This document shows positions 11,555 to 24,969 of a stretch of 64,000 nt of DNA, in pieces (within the stretch, counting starts at the first letter, position 1; every line of letters begins with the position of its first letter). A program made the translations under genes and the position numbers. The stretch covers positions 985,001-1,049,000 of the forward strand of contig NW_017265141.1 in the NCBI RefSeq assembly GCF_001638985.1, written 5' to 3'. Origin of the DNA: Phycomyces blakesleeanus NRRL 1555(-) (taxonomy: Eukaryota; Mucoromycota; Mucoromycetes; Mucorales; Phycomycetaceae). The notes beneath the pieces were generated by a model, which was not told the DNA's origin, did no database searches, and saw only the letters and a list, made by a program, of their open reading frames with translations.

Positions 11555-13495
11555 ATGGCCGGAAATAGTCAACCATCAGCACCAGCAACCAATCCATCCT
11601 CCTCCCACAACGTCGTCGGCGTTCATTACCGAGTCGGCCGAAAGATTGGCGAAGGCAGCTTTGGAATTATTTATGAAGGTAAATGAATAATGACGCCATC
11701 ATCTATAAACATTTTGTTAATTTCTCTTAATCTTTACCTATTTATGAATATCACCATTATCATTATCATTATCATTATCATGATTGTTCCCTTTCTTTTA
11801 TTCTTTCATTCTTTATTTTTATTATAGGCACAAACCTCCTCAATAACCAACAGGTGGCTATTAAATTTGAACCTAGAAAAAGCGATGCCCCTCAACTACG
11901 CGATGAGTACCGTACCTACAAGATCATGGCTGGCACTCGTAAGCCTCAAGTTTTTCTTTCTCTCTCTACACACAATTATTACCATTAAACATCAAATTTT
12001 ATATTAATAATATAATATATATTTCTATTTTTTCTTCTTTATTTTATTTTAGCTGGAATACCAACAGCCTATTACTTTGGCCAGGAAGGCCTTCACAACA
12101 TTCTTGTCATCGATTTGCTTGGCCCCAGTCTGGAAGATATGTTCGATGTCTGTGGTCGCAAATTCACTCCAAAGACTGTCGCTATGCTCGCTCAACAGAT
12201 GGCAAGTCCTTTTTTTTGCTTGATTGTCTTTCTTATTTCCAGTAGACTAGGAAACGAATTGAACGGTTTATTAATCGATTAATTGATTAATCGATTAATT
12301 GATTTGATTTGATTCGATTTGATTTGATTTGATTGATCGTTTTATATATATTTTTATATACTTACTTATTTTACTTATGAAATATAGTTAAACCGTGTCG
12401 AATCTATTCACGAAAAGAACTTAATTTACCGCGATATTAAGCCTGACAATTTCTTGATCGGAAAGCCTGGGACAGAATCGGCCAACGAAGTTTTTATTGT
12501 GGACTTTGGCATGGCCAAACTCTATAGAGATCCTAGAACGAAGCAACATATTCCCTATCGTGAGCGCAAAAGTCTGTCCGGAACCGCGCGTTACATGAGT
12601 ATCAACACCCATTTGGGAAGAGGTAATGAATACCTGAATTTTGACTTCGGAAGTTTTATTATTATTATGATTTTTATTGTTTTTATGATTATGATTATGA
12701 TTATGATTATTAAAATTCTTTTTTCTTTCTTTTCTTTTTTTCAACTGAACCAATCTTGTAGAGCAATCACGCCGTGATGACCTCGAGGCACTCGGCCATG
12801 TGTTTATGTACTTCTTGCGTGGTTCATTACCTTGGCAGGGGTTAAGAGCAGCTACTAACAAGCAGAAATACGAGAAGATCGGCGAAAAGAAACAGAGCAC
12901 AGTAATCAGAGATCTCTGTGAAGGGTATCCAGGTAGGACAAACAATAAATCTTATTTTATAATGATAATATAATGGCTCACAAAATGATTGTTACTTTTC
13001 TTTTCTCTAGAGGAGTTCGGAATCTATCTCCAATACGTCCGCAAACTTGGTTTCGACGAAGCTCCTGATTATGAATTTTTGCGTGAATTGTTTTCAAAGG
13101 TTATCAAAAAATCTGGCGAAGTCGAAGACGGTGTATACGATTGGATGACGCTCAACAATGGCAAAGGCTGGGAGGTAAATTACACAACATCATACATTAT
13201 ATTATATCCACACACTTTTATATATGTTTTATATTCGTGGATCTGATAAGTGCATATTTTTATTTTTATTATTTAGACATTATCCAAACGCCAAGCTAGT
13301 CGCCAGGGTCTTCCTACACCCGCCAAAAAGGTAATTGAAAACAACAAGCGCCAATTGAACGGTACCCAGGGCACACCAGCAATGGTTTCTGCTCAAGAAA
13401 CACCAGCAATATCCCAACCCGTCAACCAGGATGCTTCCGAACCTCGTCGTAAACAAGGCCTCTTATCCAAACTGACGTGCGGTTTGTGCAATTAA
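11555..13495 (+). CDS. Casein kinase I family Ser/Thr protein kinase
   Basis: Seven exons (11555-11678, 11828-11938, 12053-12201, 12388-12622, 12762-12932, 13011-13174, 13277-13495) encode 390 aa. The kinase domain spans about residues 28-310: glycine loop [11 protein letters not shown], catalytic loop [18 protein letters not shown] metal motif, and CK1-specific [20 protein letters not shown]. The C-terminal tail of about 75 residues is rich in Q, P and A and ends KLTCGLCN. Those two cysteines could be palmitoylated, as in membrane-bound YCK/CK1-gamma kinases, which is an inference. Intron 3 starts with GC (ATG followed by gcaagt at 12202); no GT in reach preserves the frame, so it is a GC-AG intron. 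The start ATG directly precedes [12 protein letters not shown], a disordered head. Confidence 0.94.
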
Positions 13496-15981
13496 CCCAG
13501 AAGTCAAGAGAAAGAAACACCAAATCCCAACGCCAAAAAAAAAGAACACACAACAGACACACAAACATTATACAGCTTTTTTTTATATATTTTTTTTCCT
13601 GCTTTTCCCACCTTGTGGCGAACAGTACTTTTATTCACTCTCAGAGCATCTAAACTTTTGAGGGTTCATCTTCTTTACACTATACATCACCCTCCTTTTT
13701 TTTCAAACTTACTCTAATGGCATGCCCCCGGTATTAATCCCGCTGATAAAATACGATGATATTACCTATTACCCCCATTTATTTTCTCTATACATCTCTA
13801 TCTCTATATCTCCTCTCTCTTTCTATATATATGTGTGTGTGTGTTATAATAGAAGAAACCTTTTGAGATTTTGAAGATCCAAATAGGCTCAAACTACAGG
13901 GTTGATTTAATAGAATCAAACTTTGGTAATATATTTCCATGTCTTAAGAACAGAACAGAAAAGGGAAACAATAAATTTCCCCGCTAAATATTGCAGCAAA
14001 TATCCTAATACCATTGTGGAAGCGTGGAAGGTGATCAACAAATAAATCAAAGTTCAACCCACAAAATAAAACCAAGCTTTCTTATATAATGCAGGGGTGA
14101 AAAGGTACACGATCAAGAAATAAAAAAAAGACTATATATATATATATGAAAATACAAGCATCTATATATTCATTTTTTTTATTGGATTGAAATTCGATAA
14201 GAAAATTTTGTAAACAATTTCTTATGGTCAGCATATTTTTCAATCGCATTCCAACCGATTGAATTCTTTATTTCTGTACACTGGTAGAATTTACCTAGTA
14301 CGACAACAAGCTTTTTGGGTTTCTTTATTTTTTTTTCTAAGAAAAAAAAGTAACAATAGTATAATTTACACAAAAGTATCTTGTAAACCAGGTTAAAGCC
14401 AATAACCCATTTCAAATCACGCAAGCTTTTGCTTAAAGAATAAGAATAAGAATAAGAAGAAAACAATGGAAGGTATTACATAAACTCTAGGAGTCTACTA
14501 AATTGTGACACCAGTTACTGGACACTTTATATGCATCTATGTTTCTAAAAAGTTCACTAAAATGGGAATATTCTCTATAAAGGCTGGAGTATATTATATA
14601 TGTACACGTATACATATATTTCAATATAATGACAGGTAACATGTAAGCAACCTTTACAAGGAGTACATACATGGGAATAATGTCAGCTTGGGCAAGTTGC
14701 CCTGTGCAAAGTCCGGATTTAAAGCCGACTAAAAGGATTTTAATAAAATATAAAGACAAGGTTTTTTTTTTGAATTGCACAGAGTTATAGAAAGAGAAAA
14801 ATATTTAATAAATCTGCTTGAGACTCTACAAGAAGTTTATGATAATATCATAGACGGCATGTATTAGGAAATATGGCATGACTGAACTCAAAGGCATACG
14901 CATGTATTACTAAAAGAGAGAAAAGAGAGCTTACTTGAATAAACCTATCGTGATTATTATAACTTAAATACAAATTCATATCAATATGATCCAATAAACA
15001 AAATAGAAAGCTAGATATTATAAGCTCTTACAATCATTAGGCTTATTACTTATCAAAATCATGATTCAACTGTAACATGTCTTAAGACTGGAACCTTTCG
15101 TCTTTTTATCATCAAGTAGCTTATAAACTAAGCCTATATACTCAATCATGTTTAACAGTACTATATTTTCAAGTAGCTGTGTACAATAATATGCTCCATA
15201 TAAATCTATTATTGATATATCTGCTAATGAAAAACATCGTTCTTATAAATCAGTCCGGGAGAGCCTGTCTTTATCATTTGTTCTCATAAATTTTAAGTAT
15301 ATTATATGTCATCACTTCTGTTCTTTTAGGCTAATTCAACTTTCAGATGTCTGTCTTCTTGACTGTCTATAAGGCCCACTTACAAACCAATCCAGGGTAA
15401 GGTGAATATTATATATATATACATACATATATATCACTGTTAAAAAGCTCAGTTGGCCCTACTGTCTGTTAAAACCAGAACAATACATGAACATTCTTTT
15501 CTCAGACCCTCTTTTACATCATCATATACTCCACCAGGTCTTCTTTTAAGCTCAACAGCTACCTTTGCTTACTGGTTCCTTTTCTTCTCTTAATCCCTGT
15601 GATGTCACTGAAAACTCTCCTCCCTCTTGTCTTTTATTGTTAGGATGGAAAAACTTGCCAGATCCCACTAGTTCATTACATGCATGCACAATGCTCCGTC
15701 ACTTGAATATACATATATATACAATAAACGAGAAATTCCTTGAATATCGTATAAATTAATAATAAAAAGGTTAAAATAGAGCATTTGGTTTTGTGCTAAG
15801 TCATATTCAAGCTTTAAAGTTTGTTGGTTTGTTAGTCTGTTCATTATTCTTTGTTCGTAAGAGAAAACTCTTGGGTCTTTTTTTTTTTGGTACACATACC
15901 AATGAGGTCTCCTTGGACGCAAGCCCCTCCACGACTTCTCATTGGAGACTAAAGGGACTAGCAGCAAAGAAAAGTCTTTCC

Positions 15982-16014
<33 letters not shown>

Positions 16015-17325
16015 GATCTTTGGGGCTGGGCTACACATCTCTCCTACTTTCCAGCAGTATAAGGTGACAATTCTATAGTAATGCATTTACCAAACAACGT
16101 ACCAGGTACTGGTAGAATTTTTCTATATTCTTTCACATTTCTCTATAGCTGGGCACGAATACTAAGATATGTAATGTTTTTAATATTTAGTTGTAGCATA
16201 ATACCTTCTGTGATATGTCCATTACAGATATTCCCAGAAATTTAATAGTCCCCTTCAGACCTCTTAGTTGTTGCAAGGGATAAGTAATACCTTAAGTCGC
16301 GGTTATGATAGCTATTTGCTGCTTCCATATGTTCAACTCCCATTTTATAGAAAATACATGCATATATTGGGGTAAAAAGTATCAGAGGATAACATAACTA
16401 GTATATAGGACTTCATATCACTTCTTAACATCCATAGAGGTCAATAGAAGGACAGCTCAATTGAGGGGCTTCGAGTTACCGAGCAAGAGAGAGAACCCGA
16501 AGTCGAGATATCTCTCCTGAGAGTTTTCTCGAGTTAAACGAGATTGAACTTGTAAACTTGCTAGTTAATATCTTTTCATTGTTTGGATAATAGCTATTTC
16601 ATACCTCAGTAGGGGTCTTGTAAATATACACAAAAAATAAGGACAATGGATTATAACTGTGACTTCTTTCGTGACCTATAGTAATAGTAATAATAATAAT
16701 ACTAATAAAATGGATAAATATCTGAATTGAAACAATAAAATATTTTTGCTTTTGAAATGATTGATAAGAACTAAGTGGCAAACTAAAGTAAGATCTCAAG
16801 ATAGCTTAACAAAAGCTCCCAATTTTCTTGCTATTTGAATTAAATTGGGTGTGTTGAACTAATCTGATGGGACGTAATTAACAAAACCATATTTTACATT
16901 TATTTTTACGGGAGAGGTATTGAAGTAACAATCACTTTAGTATAGCATAAGATAGCCTCTTAAACAAAAAGGTTATGTAGTGACAAATATATTTGCATAC
17001 TCTATTGAAAATTAAATATAATTTTTGATATATTAAATATCTAAAAAGAGTTTATGGTTGCTATTAAGCCCTCATACCCTTGTGCTGAGCGATATATATG
17101 ATTATCCAAAGTCTTGGAAGCATAGGTCTAAAGATACCTAATGTCATGTTTTAAAATATATGAAATATATATATTCTTTAAAGTGATGCCTAAAGAATAT
17201 TTTCACAAGCACACATATACACATACAAATGGATATCAAATACCCCAGATTGGTTTCCCGAATAATTTGCTTAGTTGTCTCCTAATTGAAGCTTTCGTGT
17301 TCATTTTGTTAGATTTAATTTGACA
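13496..17325. other. Large AT-rich intergenic region, no gene recognised
   Basis: Almost 3.8 kb with only chance frames. It includes the 3' flank of the kinase gene, TA runs (near 14130 and 15410), a TTG microsatellite, and a GC-richer patch at about 15880-16060. The minus strand near 14180-14330 reads VVVLGKFYQCTEIKNS and continues for some 30 more codons, and 15570-15690 reads a short open piece; both could be decayed coding or transposon remnants but match nothing I know. Confidence 0.5.
15982..16011 (+). repeat. (TTG)n microsatellite
   Basis: About ten TGT/TTG units follow a C-rich piece in otherwise AT-rich intergenic DNA. No frame around it looks genic. Confidence 0.85.
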
Positions 17326-18949
17326 ATGAGCACAATACCATTGACACCAATTGTTAAACTCGATGGTCATAAAGCACCTGTCATTTGTCTCAAATATGCA
17401 AAACAATCCTTCTTAGGAGAGCACTTATTAGCGTCTGGCTCAGGCATGTCATTACTAGCCTGATCATTCAATATTGATCTACCACAATCGTGCTCATGTA
17501 GTAGTATACTATATAGAGGACAATACTTGTCGTATTTGGGATCTTCGTTCTTCGCGTGTTGTAAAAGGAATTCAGAATCTGAATAGTCCTGTAGGTTTGA
17601 TCGTGAATGTTCAAATAAAGTTTTGAAAAGAAATTTATCTGTTTGTTTGGTCGTTTGCTTGTTTGTTTCATATGATAGGTCTCTAGCATTTCATTTGCTC
17701 CACAATCAAGCTGTCCATATATCTATCTATCTTCAGGAACAAAGGTGTACACCTTTGATTTGAGAAACACAGATATGATTTTGGCAGAACCTGCTCGTGA
17801 ATATAATTTTAGTGCAGATGAGATCAATGCAGTAAGTGCGCAATTGTTTTGTTTGTGTGTTTATTCACTTGTGTGGTCTGTGTGAATTGACTAATATGGA
17901 TTGTTTGTTGTGCATGATTACAGATCGATGTCAACGAAAAAAATACATTTTTGGCAACGGCTGATGATGATGGTTATATTAATGTAGGCAAGTGAAGGAT
18001 ATAATATTTAAGACCAAGAAAAAAATCTAACTTTTTAATACAGTGGATCTGTCAACCCACAAAATTCACAAATCATTCTCCAAGAAGCATAATTCGGTAT
18101 GTTTAGCAAGCTGAAGAAAAAACTGAACGTTAAAATATAGTTTAATGGTTATAAAATACTATTTGTAGATTGCTATGGCAGTCAAGTTTAGACCCAAGAA
18201 ACCATGGCAAGGTGAAGTTTGTATGGATGAATGTGATCTGTGGGACTGACTAGGAATACCTTATCAAAATGGAATAGTCTGGTCTGGAGGTTTGGATAGT
18301 AAAGTGTTTCAATGGGACTTTTCGCGTGGCATGATCACAGAGACTTTTGATATGAGTAAGAAATACATTATCAATATCAATGTTACTCCACTGTGTTTAA
18401 ACAACCGGCTTTATAACCATAGATCCCAGTGAACCTACTGCTGCACAGATGTTCAATCCTCCGTTTGTTTACTCTCTTGCGGTTTCCAAGGACGGCCAAA
18501 TTATAGCAGCTGGTCTTGGAGACTCTACTGTTCAGTTAATTTCTTGCAATACAAAGAAAAGATTAAAAAACGGCGTACCAACCATTACCCGACTAGAAAA
18601 TGGCCACAAATCAATGGTTAATAGTCTGTGAGTCTATTGTTTTTCTTACTACTAAAACTTGGCCATGTGGATCTAATTTTATCTGACTGATTACTATTGT
18701 TGTAGAACATTCCTTCCATCTACTCGAACCAAACTTGTGTCTGGATCTGCAAACGGGTCACTTGCCCTTTGGGAGTGGTCAGAGTTGGAAGGAGAGCAAA
18801 GCCCTACCCTCGGACAAACATTCCAATTAGATAATGGGTTTGTTAAGCTGAACTGGGTCGAGTCCTTTGATGTAGGAGATGTCCGTCTGGCTGCGGCAGG
18901 CGTCGGAAAGGCAGAAGCGGGTGCCCTTGCAATTTACTCTTTAGAATAA
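17326..18949 (+). CDS. WDR53-like WD40 repeat protein
   Basis: Nine exons (17326-17443, 17517-17590, 17679-17831, 17934-17997, 18044-18096, 18169-18211, 18278-18355, 18423-18627, 18706-18949) encode 343 aa. WD40 blades are visible throughout: LDGHKAPVICLKYA, TCRIWDLRS, ADDDGYINVVDLSTHKI, VWSGGLDSKVFQWDF, SGSANGSLALWEW. Length, blade order and the EINAIDVNEKNTFLATADDD region fit WDR53, a presumed DDB1-CUL4-associated substrate receptor. Two introns begin with GC: gcatgt at 17444 and gcaagt at 17998. Both are needed to keep the blade sequences in frame. Several exons are under 80 nt. No start alternative is nearby; the ATG directly precedes the first blade. Confidence 0.88.
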
Positions 18950-19589
18950 AAAAAGTCCCCCCAAGCAAAAGCAATTTCCCAAGACAATGCTCTTGTTTGT
19001 TTTGGCTTTGAACTGTTTGGATATTTTGATAGGTTTTACAGCAAAAAGAGTCCACATATTTGATGAACATCACACGAATTTATTTAATTTTTAAATGTAA
19101 AAAGTATAACTATCATAATTGTAATACGCTTCTGTGGATTCCGCGTGACGATAACTATATTTATATATTCAAGTATACATTTATTGTTTCATTTCTACAA
19201 CTCTTGGTAACAGGAAGAAACTAAACAACAACAACAAAAACAACAAAGAGCAATTTAGGCAAGGTATCATTTATTTAATAAAGAGCAAAAAGTAGAATAC
19301 GCATATAAAGATAACTATATATATATATTTGTCTCTGTCTCCAACTTCTCTTATTGGATTACACGTGACCAATCCATATTGCAAGTCTCGGTGTGAAAGT
19401 GCCAAGTTGGAATATAACGAACAGTCATTGATTCTTGGTGTCTCGTTGACGAGTATCTTGTGCAGGTTTCGGAATCCATCCATATTTTGTCTACCCCGGA
19501 TATAAACTAGAGTACCATTGGCCGCCACACCGTCACGTAGCACACTCACCCCACACACACTATCGACGAATACACCTGGAGAATACAAG
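18950..19589. other. Spacer between WDR53-like and myotubularin genes
   Basis: About 640 bp without a credible coding frame; a TA run lies at about 19316-19328. The last part presumably holds the myotubularin promoter and leader. Confidence 0.5.
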
Positions 19590-21828
19590 ATGAATACCGA
19601 CGAATTACTGGCCGCCAAGGTACGAATGAACTCCTAATTATATCGATCAAACATTTGTCCCTAAATCACATCATTATCTAGGTTGAGGATGTACAGTTAG
19701 AAACAGGACAACAAGTCTTTACAGGAACAGTTCATTTGAACTTGCAATGCCTTATATACAGATATAACGACAATGAGGAGCTGTGGGTAAGAAAGAAGGG
19801 GTATAAGAGAAGACTAGGAGACTAGACAGGACATTCATTCATTTCTGGCATCTTTGATGAGGTTTTTATATTAAGTCTCGGCTGTCCTCTCACAGATTCC
19901 TTATCCAATGATCCACACTGTCGAGCGGAGGCCGCCTTCTCTTCAAACAGGAAGATATCCACTTCATATCCGATGCCGTGATTTTGTTATCGTAACTCTA
20001 GCGATGCTTAAGGACGGAGAGGCGCAATATGTTTATGATTATATACAGAAATACACGTGTGTCGGTAAAGTTTTATATATATATACATATCAAAATGGAG
20101 AAATACTTTTTGGCTCACTTGACTGATCGAGAGTTCTTTTGATTGGAATCCATTTATAGACTCGACTGAGAAGCTTCTTGCCTTCAGATTCAGACCCATT
20201 ACACCGTACACATCAACATCAGGATGGAGTGTTTATGACACAGCAAGAGAGTATTCTCGTATGGGTGTTGGCGAAAAGACAGGAAACTGGCGTATATCAA
20301 CCCTTAACAGAGATTATAAAGTAAGTTATTGATGTTTTGGCTTTGAAATGAATGCTTATGATTATTATAGTATTCTCCGACATATCCACGGTTCTTAGTT
20401 GTCCCAACAAAGATTACCGACGCTACTCTCAACTATGCAGCTAAATACCGAAGCAAGGCCAGAATTCCGGTGTTATCATACCTGCATTGGAGCAATATGG
20501 TGAGGAATGGAAATAAAACCAAAGTTAAAAAGTAGAAAGAGAAAGGACAAAGTTTTTTTTTTTTAAAAAAAACCATCTATTACGGCTAATAAAATAAGTT
20601 CTCATTTCTTTTTATATAATAATAATAATAATAATAGGCGACTATTACTCGAAGCAGCCAGCCGATGGTTGGGTTCAAGCAAGCCCGGTCTATTCAGGAT
20701 GAAAAGCTGATCGAAGCAATTTTTGCGTCTAATGTACCTGTAGTACCAAGTGGACAGACTCTTTATGGTTCCACGGCGGTAAACATGATTGTAGATGCAC
20801 GTCCAATGGCAAATGCAATGGGAAATGTGGCAAGAGGAGCAGGGACAGAGAATATGGAAAATTATCGGAACTGTAAGAAGATTTATGTTGCAATTGAGAA
20901 TATCCATGTTATGCGAGACAGTCTAACAAAGATGGTGGATGGTGAGTTAAAAGTATTTAAAGATATATGTTTGTAGAAATGCATCTTATATATATATATA
21001 TATCATTTAGCTATGCAGGGGATTGACAATGGTGGACAGGTCAACCGAGTTGCACTCCAAAGGTCAAATTGGCTCAAGCACATCAGTACTGTCCTAGACG
21101 GAGCGTTGTCTATCGTAAAGAGTGTGCATGTATACAACTCTCATGTCTTGGTACATTGTTCGGATGGGTGGGATCGAACAGCCCAATTGGTAGCCATCAG
21201 TGAGATTTGTCTCGATCCTTTTTATCGTACGTTTGAAGGATTCCAAGTACTGGTAGAGAAAGAATGGGTATCCTTTGGACACAAATTTGCTGATCGATCG
21301 GGGCACCTTTCAAACGAGAAATGCTTTGTAAATCTGGCGCACACAGGCGGTAATGCAGCTACCAATACAATCAAGGACATGCAGAACAAGTTCTATAAAT
21401 CCAATTACTACCAACGAGAGACCAGTCCAGTCTTCCACCAGTTCCTTGATTGTCTCTATCAGCTCATGCAGCAGTTTCCAACCAGGTTTGAATTCAATGA
21501 GGCGATGTTGATAGAGCTGCATTACCATCTCTATTCGTGTCAGTTTGGCAACTTCTTGTTTAATTGTGAAGCGCAACGCTCGGCCCATCTTGTCCAACAA
21601 AAAACACAATGCATTTGGGACTACTTTAACACAGAAAAGGACCGCTTCTTGAACGATCTGTTTGATCCCATGAAGGACCATGATTTGGTGGATGGCGGAG
21701 GAGTATTATTCCCAGATACGCACAATACCAAGTATTGGTCTGCTCTTTTCAGACGCAAGGAAGATGAGGTTAATACACCAATTGTGTATGGTATCCAGGA
21801 TCAGAATGATGATCATCCATTGGCTTAA
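19590..21828 (+). CDS. Myotubularin-family phosphoinositide 3-phosphatase
   Basis: Seven exons (19590-19619, 19682-19786, 19896-20064, 20160-20320, 20371-20499, 20638-20941, 21011-21828) give 571 aa. The N-terminal part is a PH-GRAM-type domain (about residues 1-110: VEDVQLETGQQVFTGTVHL). The phosphatase domain follows (YPRFLVVPTKITDA, RIPVLSYLHWSN, TRSSQPMVGF, YGSTAVNM) with the catalytic loop CSDGWDRT at C349, so this is an active rather than dead member. Downstream motifs FADRSGH and SPVFHQFLDC are typical. It should remove the 3-phosphate from PI3P and PI(3,5)P2 on endosomes and vacuoles; yeast Ymr1 is the nearest functional comparison. The first coding exon is only 30 nt; all introns are GT-AG. 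Confidence 0.93.
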
Positions 21829-22681
21829 AGTCAGTTTTCAAATAAGATCAGATAGGCTATTATACGTTTTGGTACAAATAGTGCTACATCTCTTTTCATT
21901 ATACACACACACTTTTTTTTTGCAGTTGTGCTGTTTATAATAATCATCTCCCCATCCTTTTGACACTGGAAAATTTAAATACTGTAGGCACACTCCAAAT
22001 GAACTGATCAAACTATCAGCAAACATAATTGGACTACTTACAGTTATTTATGGTTAACCAAATCACTTTTGGGCCTATTGGAGCTGATGAGTGAAATTTA
22101 ATGCGGTATTTTATTTTAGGTATGTGATAATCATTATATTGAGGGTATTAGACCCCACGTCTTTACTGTTCCATTGAGCCTGAGACTTAGAATTCCGCGC
22201 AACATGTCAAATAACAACTTTTAGGCCTGTGTTGAATATCAATAATCTTACTTGTATAGCTCGATTACCATTATTTATTAACAAGTGATACATTTATCAA
22301 TATTGAATCATTCAAATCAAAAATACTTCAATTCTCTTCGTTTATTTCATAATGAAAGTTACAAGTATACTGATGAGTTAAAAAGAGGGAATATATTCCA
22401 AGCATTGATCGAAAGAAGAAATATACATATACATATATACTTCACTTTAGAGACAATTAATAATGTTATAGATTATTTTGAAATCCATACGTTTCGCATG
22501 GGTTACCGCAGCTGCCATTTATAGTGGGACATAATTCAGGTATGAGTGAGCAAGTCACAAATGACTCATGCGGCATGGCTCTTGGATAACAAATTTTAGA
22601 GTCAATGAGTGGGGGGGAGGGTAGGAGTAACTCCCAACCCAAGAAGACTTTTTTTTTCTTCTCACTTTTCTTTCTCACCAA
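21829..22681. other. Intergenic stretch, nothing recognised
   Basis: About 850 bp of AT-rich DNA between the myotubularin stop and the ArgJ start. A G-run (GTGGGGGGGAGGG) and a pyrimidine tract lie just before the ArgJ ATG and may belong to its promoter. Confidence 0.5.
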
Positions 22682-24079
22682 ATGTTCCAAGCCAGTCGTA
22701 TTCGCCTTTCTACAAATTTCTCTGCTGTGCAGCGTAGATTGATTTCTGGATATGAACATCTATCCCCTCGCAAGCAGTCATTTATTGCGACCAAAGGTGT
22801 ATATCCCGATGGTTTCAAGGCTACCGGTATCTTTTGCGGTGTGAAGAAGAACAAAAACAAGGATCTTGCGCTGGTACTATCCGACCTTCCATGTTCTGCT
22901 GCTGCTGTGTTTACAACCAATGCATTCAAAGCTGCACCTGTATTAGTGAGCAAGGCTACTTTGGAAGAGAACCCTTCTGGTATTTACGGCGTTATCACCA
23001 ATTCTGGCTGTGCAAATGCTGTGACAGGTGCACAGGGTATTATCAATGCCAAACGTATGCGCTCAGCAGTTGATGCTTTGGTGAACAAGCCTTTGAGTGC
23101 GTTGACCATGTCCACCGGTGTTATCGGACAACAGTTGCCAATCGAGAAGATTGAGAAGGGTATAGCAGATGCAGCCAAAGTACTGTCCAATACCCACGAA
23201 GAGGGATGGGCACTTGCAGCAGAAGCCTTTATGACCACAGATACTTTCCCCAAGCTTCGTTCGGGACAATTTTCTTTGAAAGACGGGAAATCTTTCAAGA
23301 TGGCTGGTATTGCCAAGGGTGCAGGAATGATTCATCCCAATATGGCCACTCTTCTTGGTTTTGTTGTTACTGATGCCCACGTCACTCCTGCCTTACTCCA
23401 AAAGGCACTCACCTATGCTGTCGACCGTAGTTTCAACGCCATCAGTATCGACGGTGACATGAGCACCAACGACACAATTTCTGTTCTTGCAAACGGTGCA
23501 AGCGACGTCAAGATCGAAGAAGAAAATGAAGATTATATCGTATTTAGGGATCAATTGACAAGTTTTGCTGCCGAGTTGGCTCAGTTGGTAGTCAGAGATG
23601 GTGAGGGTGCTACCAAGTTTGTCACTATCCACGTCAAGGTATGGAATACTTTTCGATTTTCTTTCCTTTTTTATTGTACTCTCGGATATTAACATATTAC
23701 CGTTTTTTAGGGTGCCGACTCTTTCGAAAATGCAAAGAAGGCTGCTTCTCACATCTCTACATCTATGCTGGTCAAGACAGCTCTTTTTGGACAGGATGCT
23801 AACTGGGGTCGTATCTGTGCTAGTTTGGGACACAGTGGAGTCAAGATTGATCCCAGCAAGGTTAGCGTCAACTTTGTCCCTACAGACGGTACAGAAACTC
23901 TTCGTCTTATGGTTGAAGGTGAACCAGAGGTTGTTAATGAGGCACGTGCATCCGAGATTCTTAAGATGGAGGATTTGATCATCGAGGTTGATCTTAATGA
24001 TGGCCAGAGTGACGCCAAATTCTGGACATGCGACCTGAGTTACGAATATGTATCCATCAATGCAGACTATCGCTCATAA
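22682..24079 (+). CDS. ArgJ-type glutamate N-acetyltransferase (ornithine acetyltransferase), mitochondrial
   Basis: Two exons, 22682-23638 and 23711-24079, encode 441 aa. The enzyme makes N-acetylglutamate and recycles the acetyl group from N-acetylornithine to glutamate in arginine synthesis. It is an autocleaving Ntn-type protein: [16 protein letters not shown] carries the self-cleavage site at Ala222-Thr223, with Thr223 the expected nucleophile of the beta chain. The oxyanion motif [10 protein letters not shown] and the [11 protein letters not shown] region are present, as is the late [11 protein letters not shown]. The N-terminus ([20 protein letters not shown]) is a clear mitochondrial presequence. 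The single intron is GT-AG. The yeast equivalent is ARG7. All key residues are intact. Confidence 0.95.
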
Positions 24080-24274
24080 AATAGTATAATATATTCCTCT
24101 TCTACTTGCCCTTTTTTATTATAAAAGAAAACCACTTTCCATTTCATTCATTTCCCATTTCTCAATTTCAATTCCAATTTCATATGTATAAAAAGTCTTT
24201 TTCTCTTTTATTGAACTCTAAAGTACCTCCAAAAAGAAGAAGAATTGCAGCATATATGACCAAAGAGAATGCTC

Positions 24275-24969
24275 TTAACGGTTAGACTTGGCAACACGCT
24301 CAAGCTCATCCTTCTTCTTGATGGCATAAGAGTTAGAGGAACCCTTAGCAGCGTTGATCAACTCATCAGCGAGACATTCGGCAATGGTCTTGACATTGCG
24401 GAAAGCAGCCTCACGAGTACCGGTGGTCAACAAGGAGATAGACTGGTTGACACGACGGAGGGGGGAGACATCGACGGCCTGACGACGGACAGTACCCTGG
24501 GAACCAATGCGAGTGGAATCTTCGCGGGGTCCGGTGTTGATGATAGCATCAACAAGGATCTGGATGGGGTTCTGGTCAGTCAAAAGGTGGACAATCTCGA
24601 AAGCGTGCTGAACAATGCGGGCAGCCAACAGCTTCTTGCCGTTGTTGCGACCGTGCATCATGAGCGAGTTGGTCAAACGCTCGACGATAGGGCACTATTA
24701 AAAATTCCAATTAGATTCTTTTTTCTTCAATTTTCCTGTTTTTATTTATGGTTTCTATGTTTAAAAATGGAACATACCTGGGCCTTACGGAAACGCTTGG
24801 CAGCAAAGCGACCGGCAGTGTGGGGCAAGTAGACATGCTGGCGGACGGAGATGTAGTCCTGGAGGGAGATATCCTTAACCTCGATGTCCTCGTAGGACCA
24901 CTTGTTGAAGAGCTTGGGAGAGCCGTCGGCGCTGGCCAATACGTCAGCGGGCAAATTCAAAGCAACCAT
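24275..24969 (-). CDS. RPS5: 40S ribosomal protein S5 (uS7)
   Basis: Minus-strand exons 24969-24778 and 24694-24275 encode 203 aa, the usual length for S5. Diagnostic stretches are [61 protein letters not shown] and the C-terminal [14 protein letters not shown]5 lies in the head of the small subunit near the mRNA exit and the E-site tRNA. An AG acceptor (CTTTAG) lies just upstream of the ATG and a CAG-gtacgg donor near 25080, so an intron in the 5' leader is likely, with a pyrimidine-rich first exon; this is inferred. The opposite strand carries a long chance frame, which is a shadow. Confidence 0.97.

Noticed and set aside
14179..14466. Possible decayed coding remnant on the minus strand
   Set aside because: Part of it looks protein-like, but no family, splice context or terminal repeats could be found, so it is only mentioned in the intergenic entry.
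15880..15965. Inverted CCAATGAG / CTCATTGG pair
   Set aside because: The arms are short, shifted relative to neighbouring matches, and have no target duplication, so it is not supported as a transposon.
21310..21681. 123-codon minus-strand frame
   Set aside because: Antisense shadow of the myotubularin phosphatase exon.
24269..24832. 187-codon plus-strand frame with protein-like composition
   Set aside because: It is antisense to ribosomal protein S5 and is a shadow of its codon bias.
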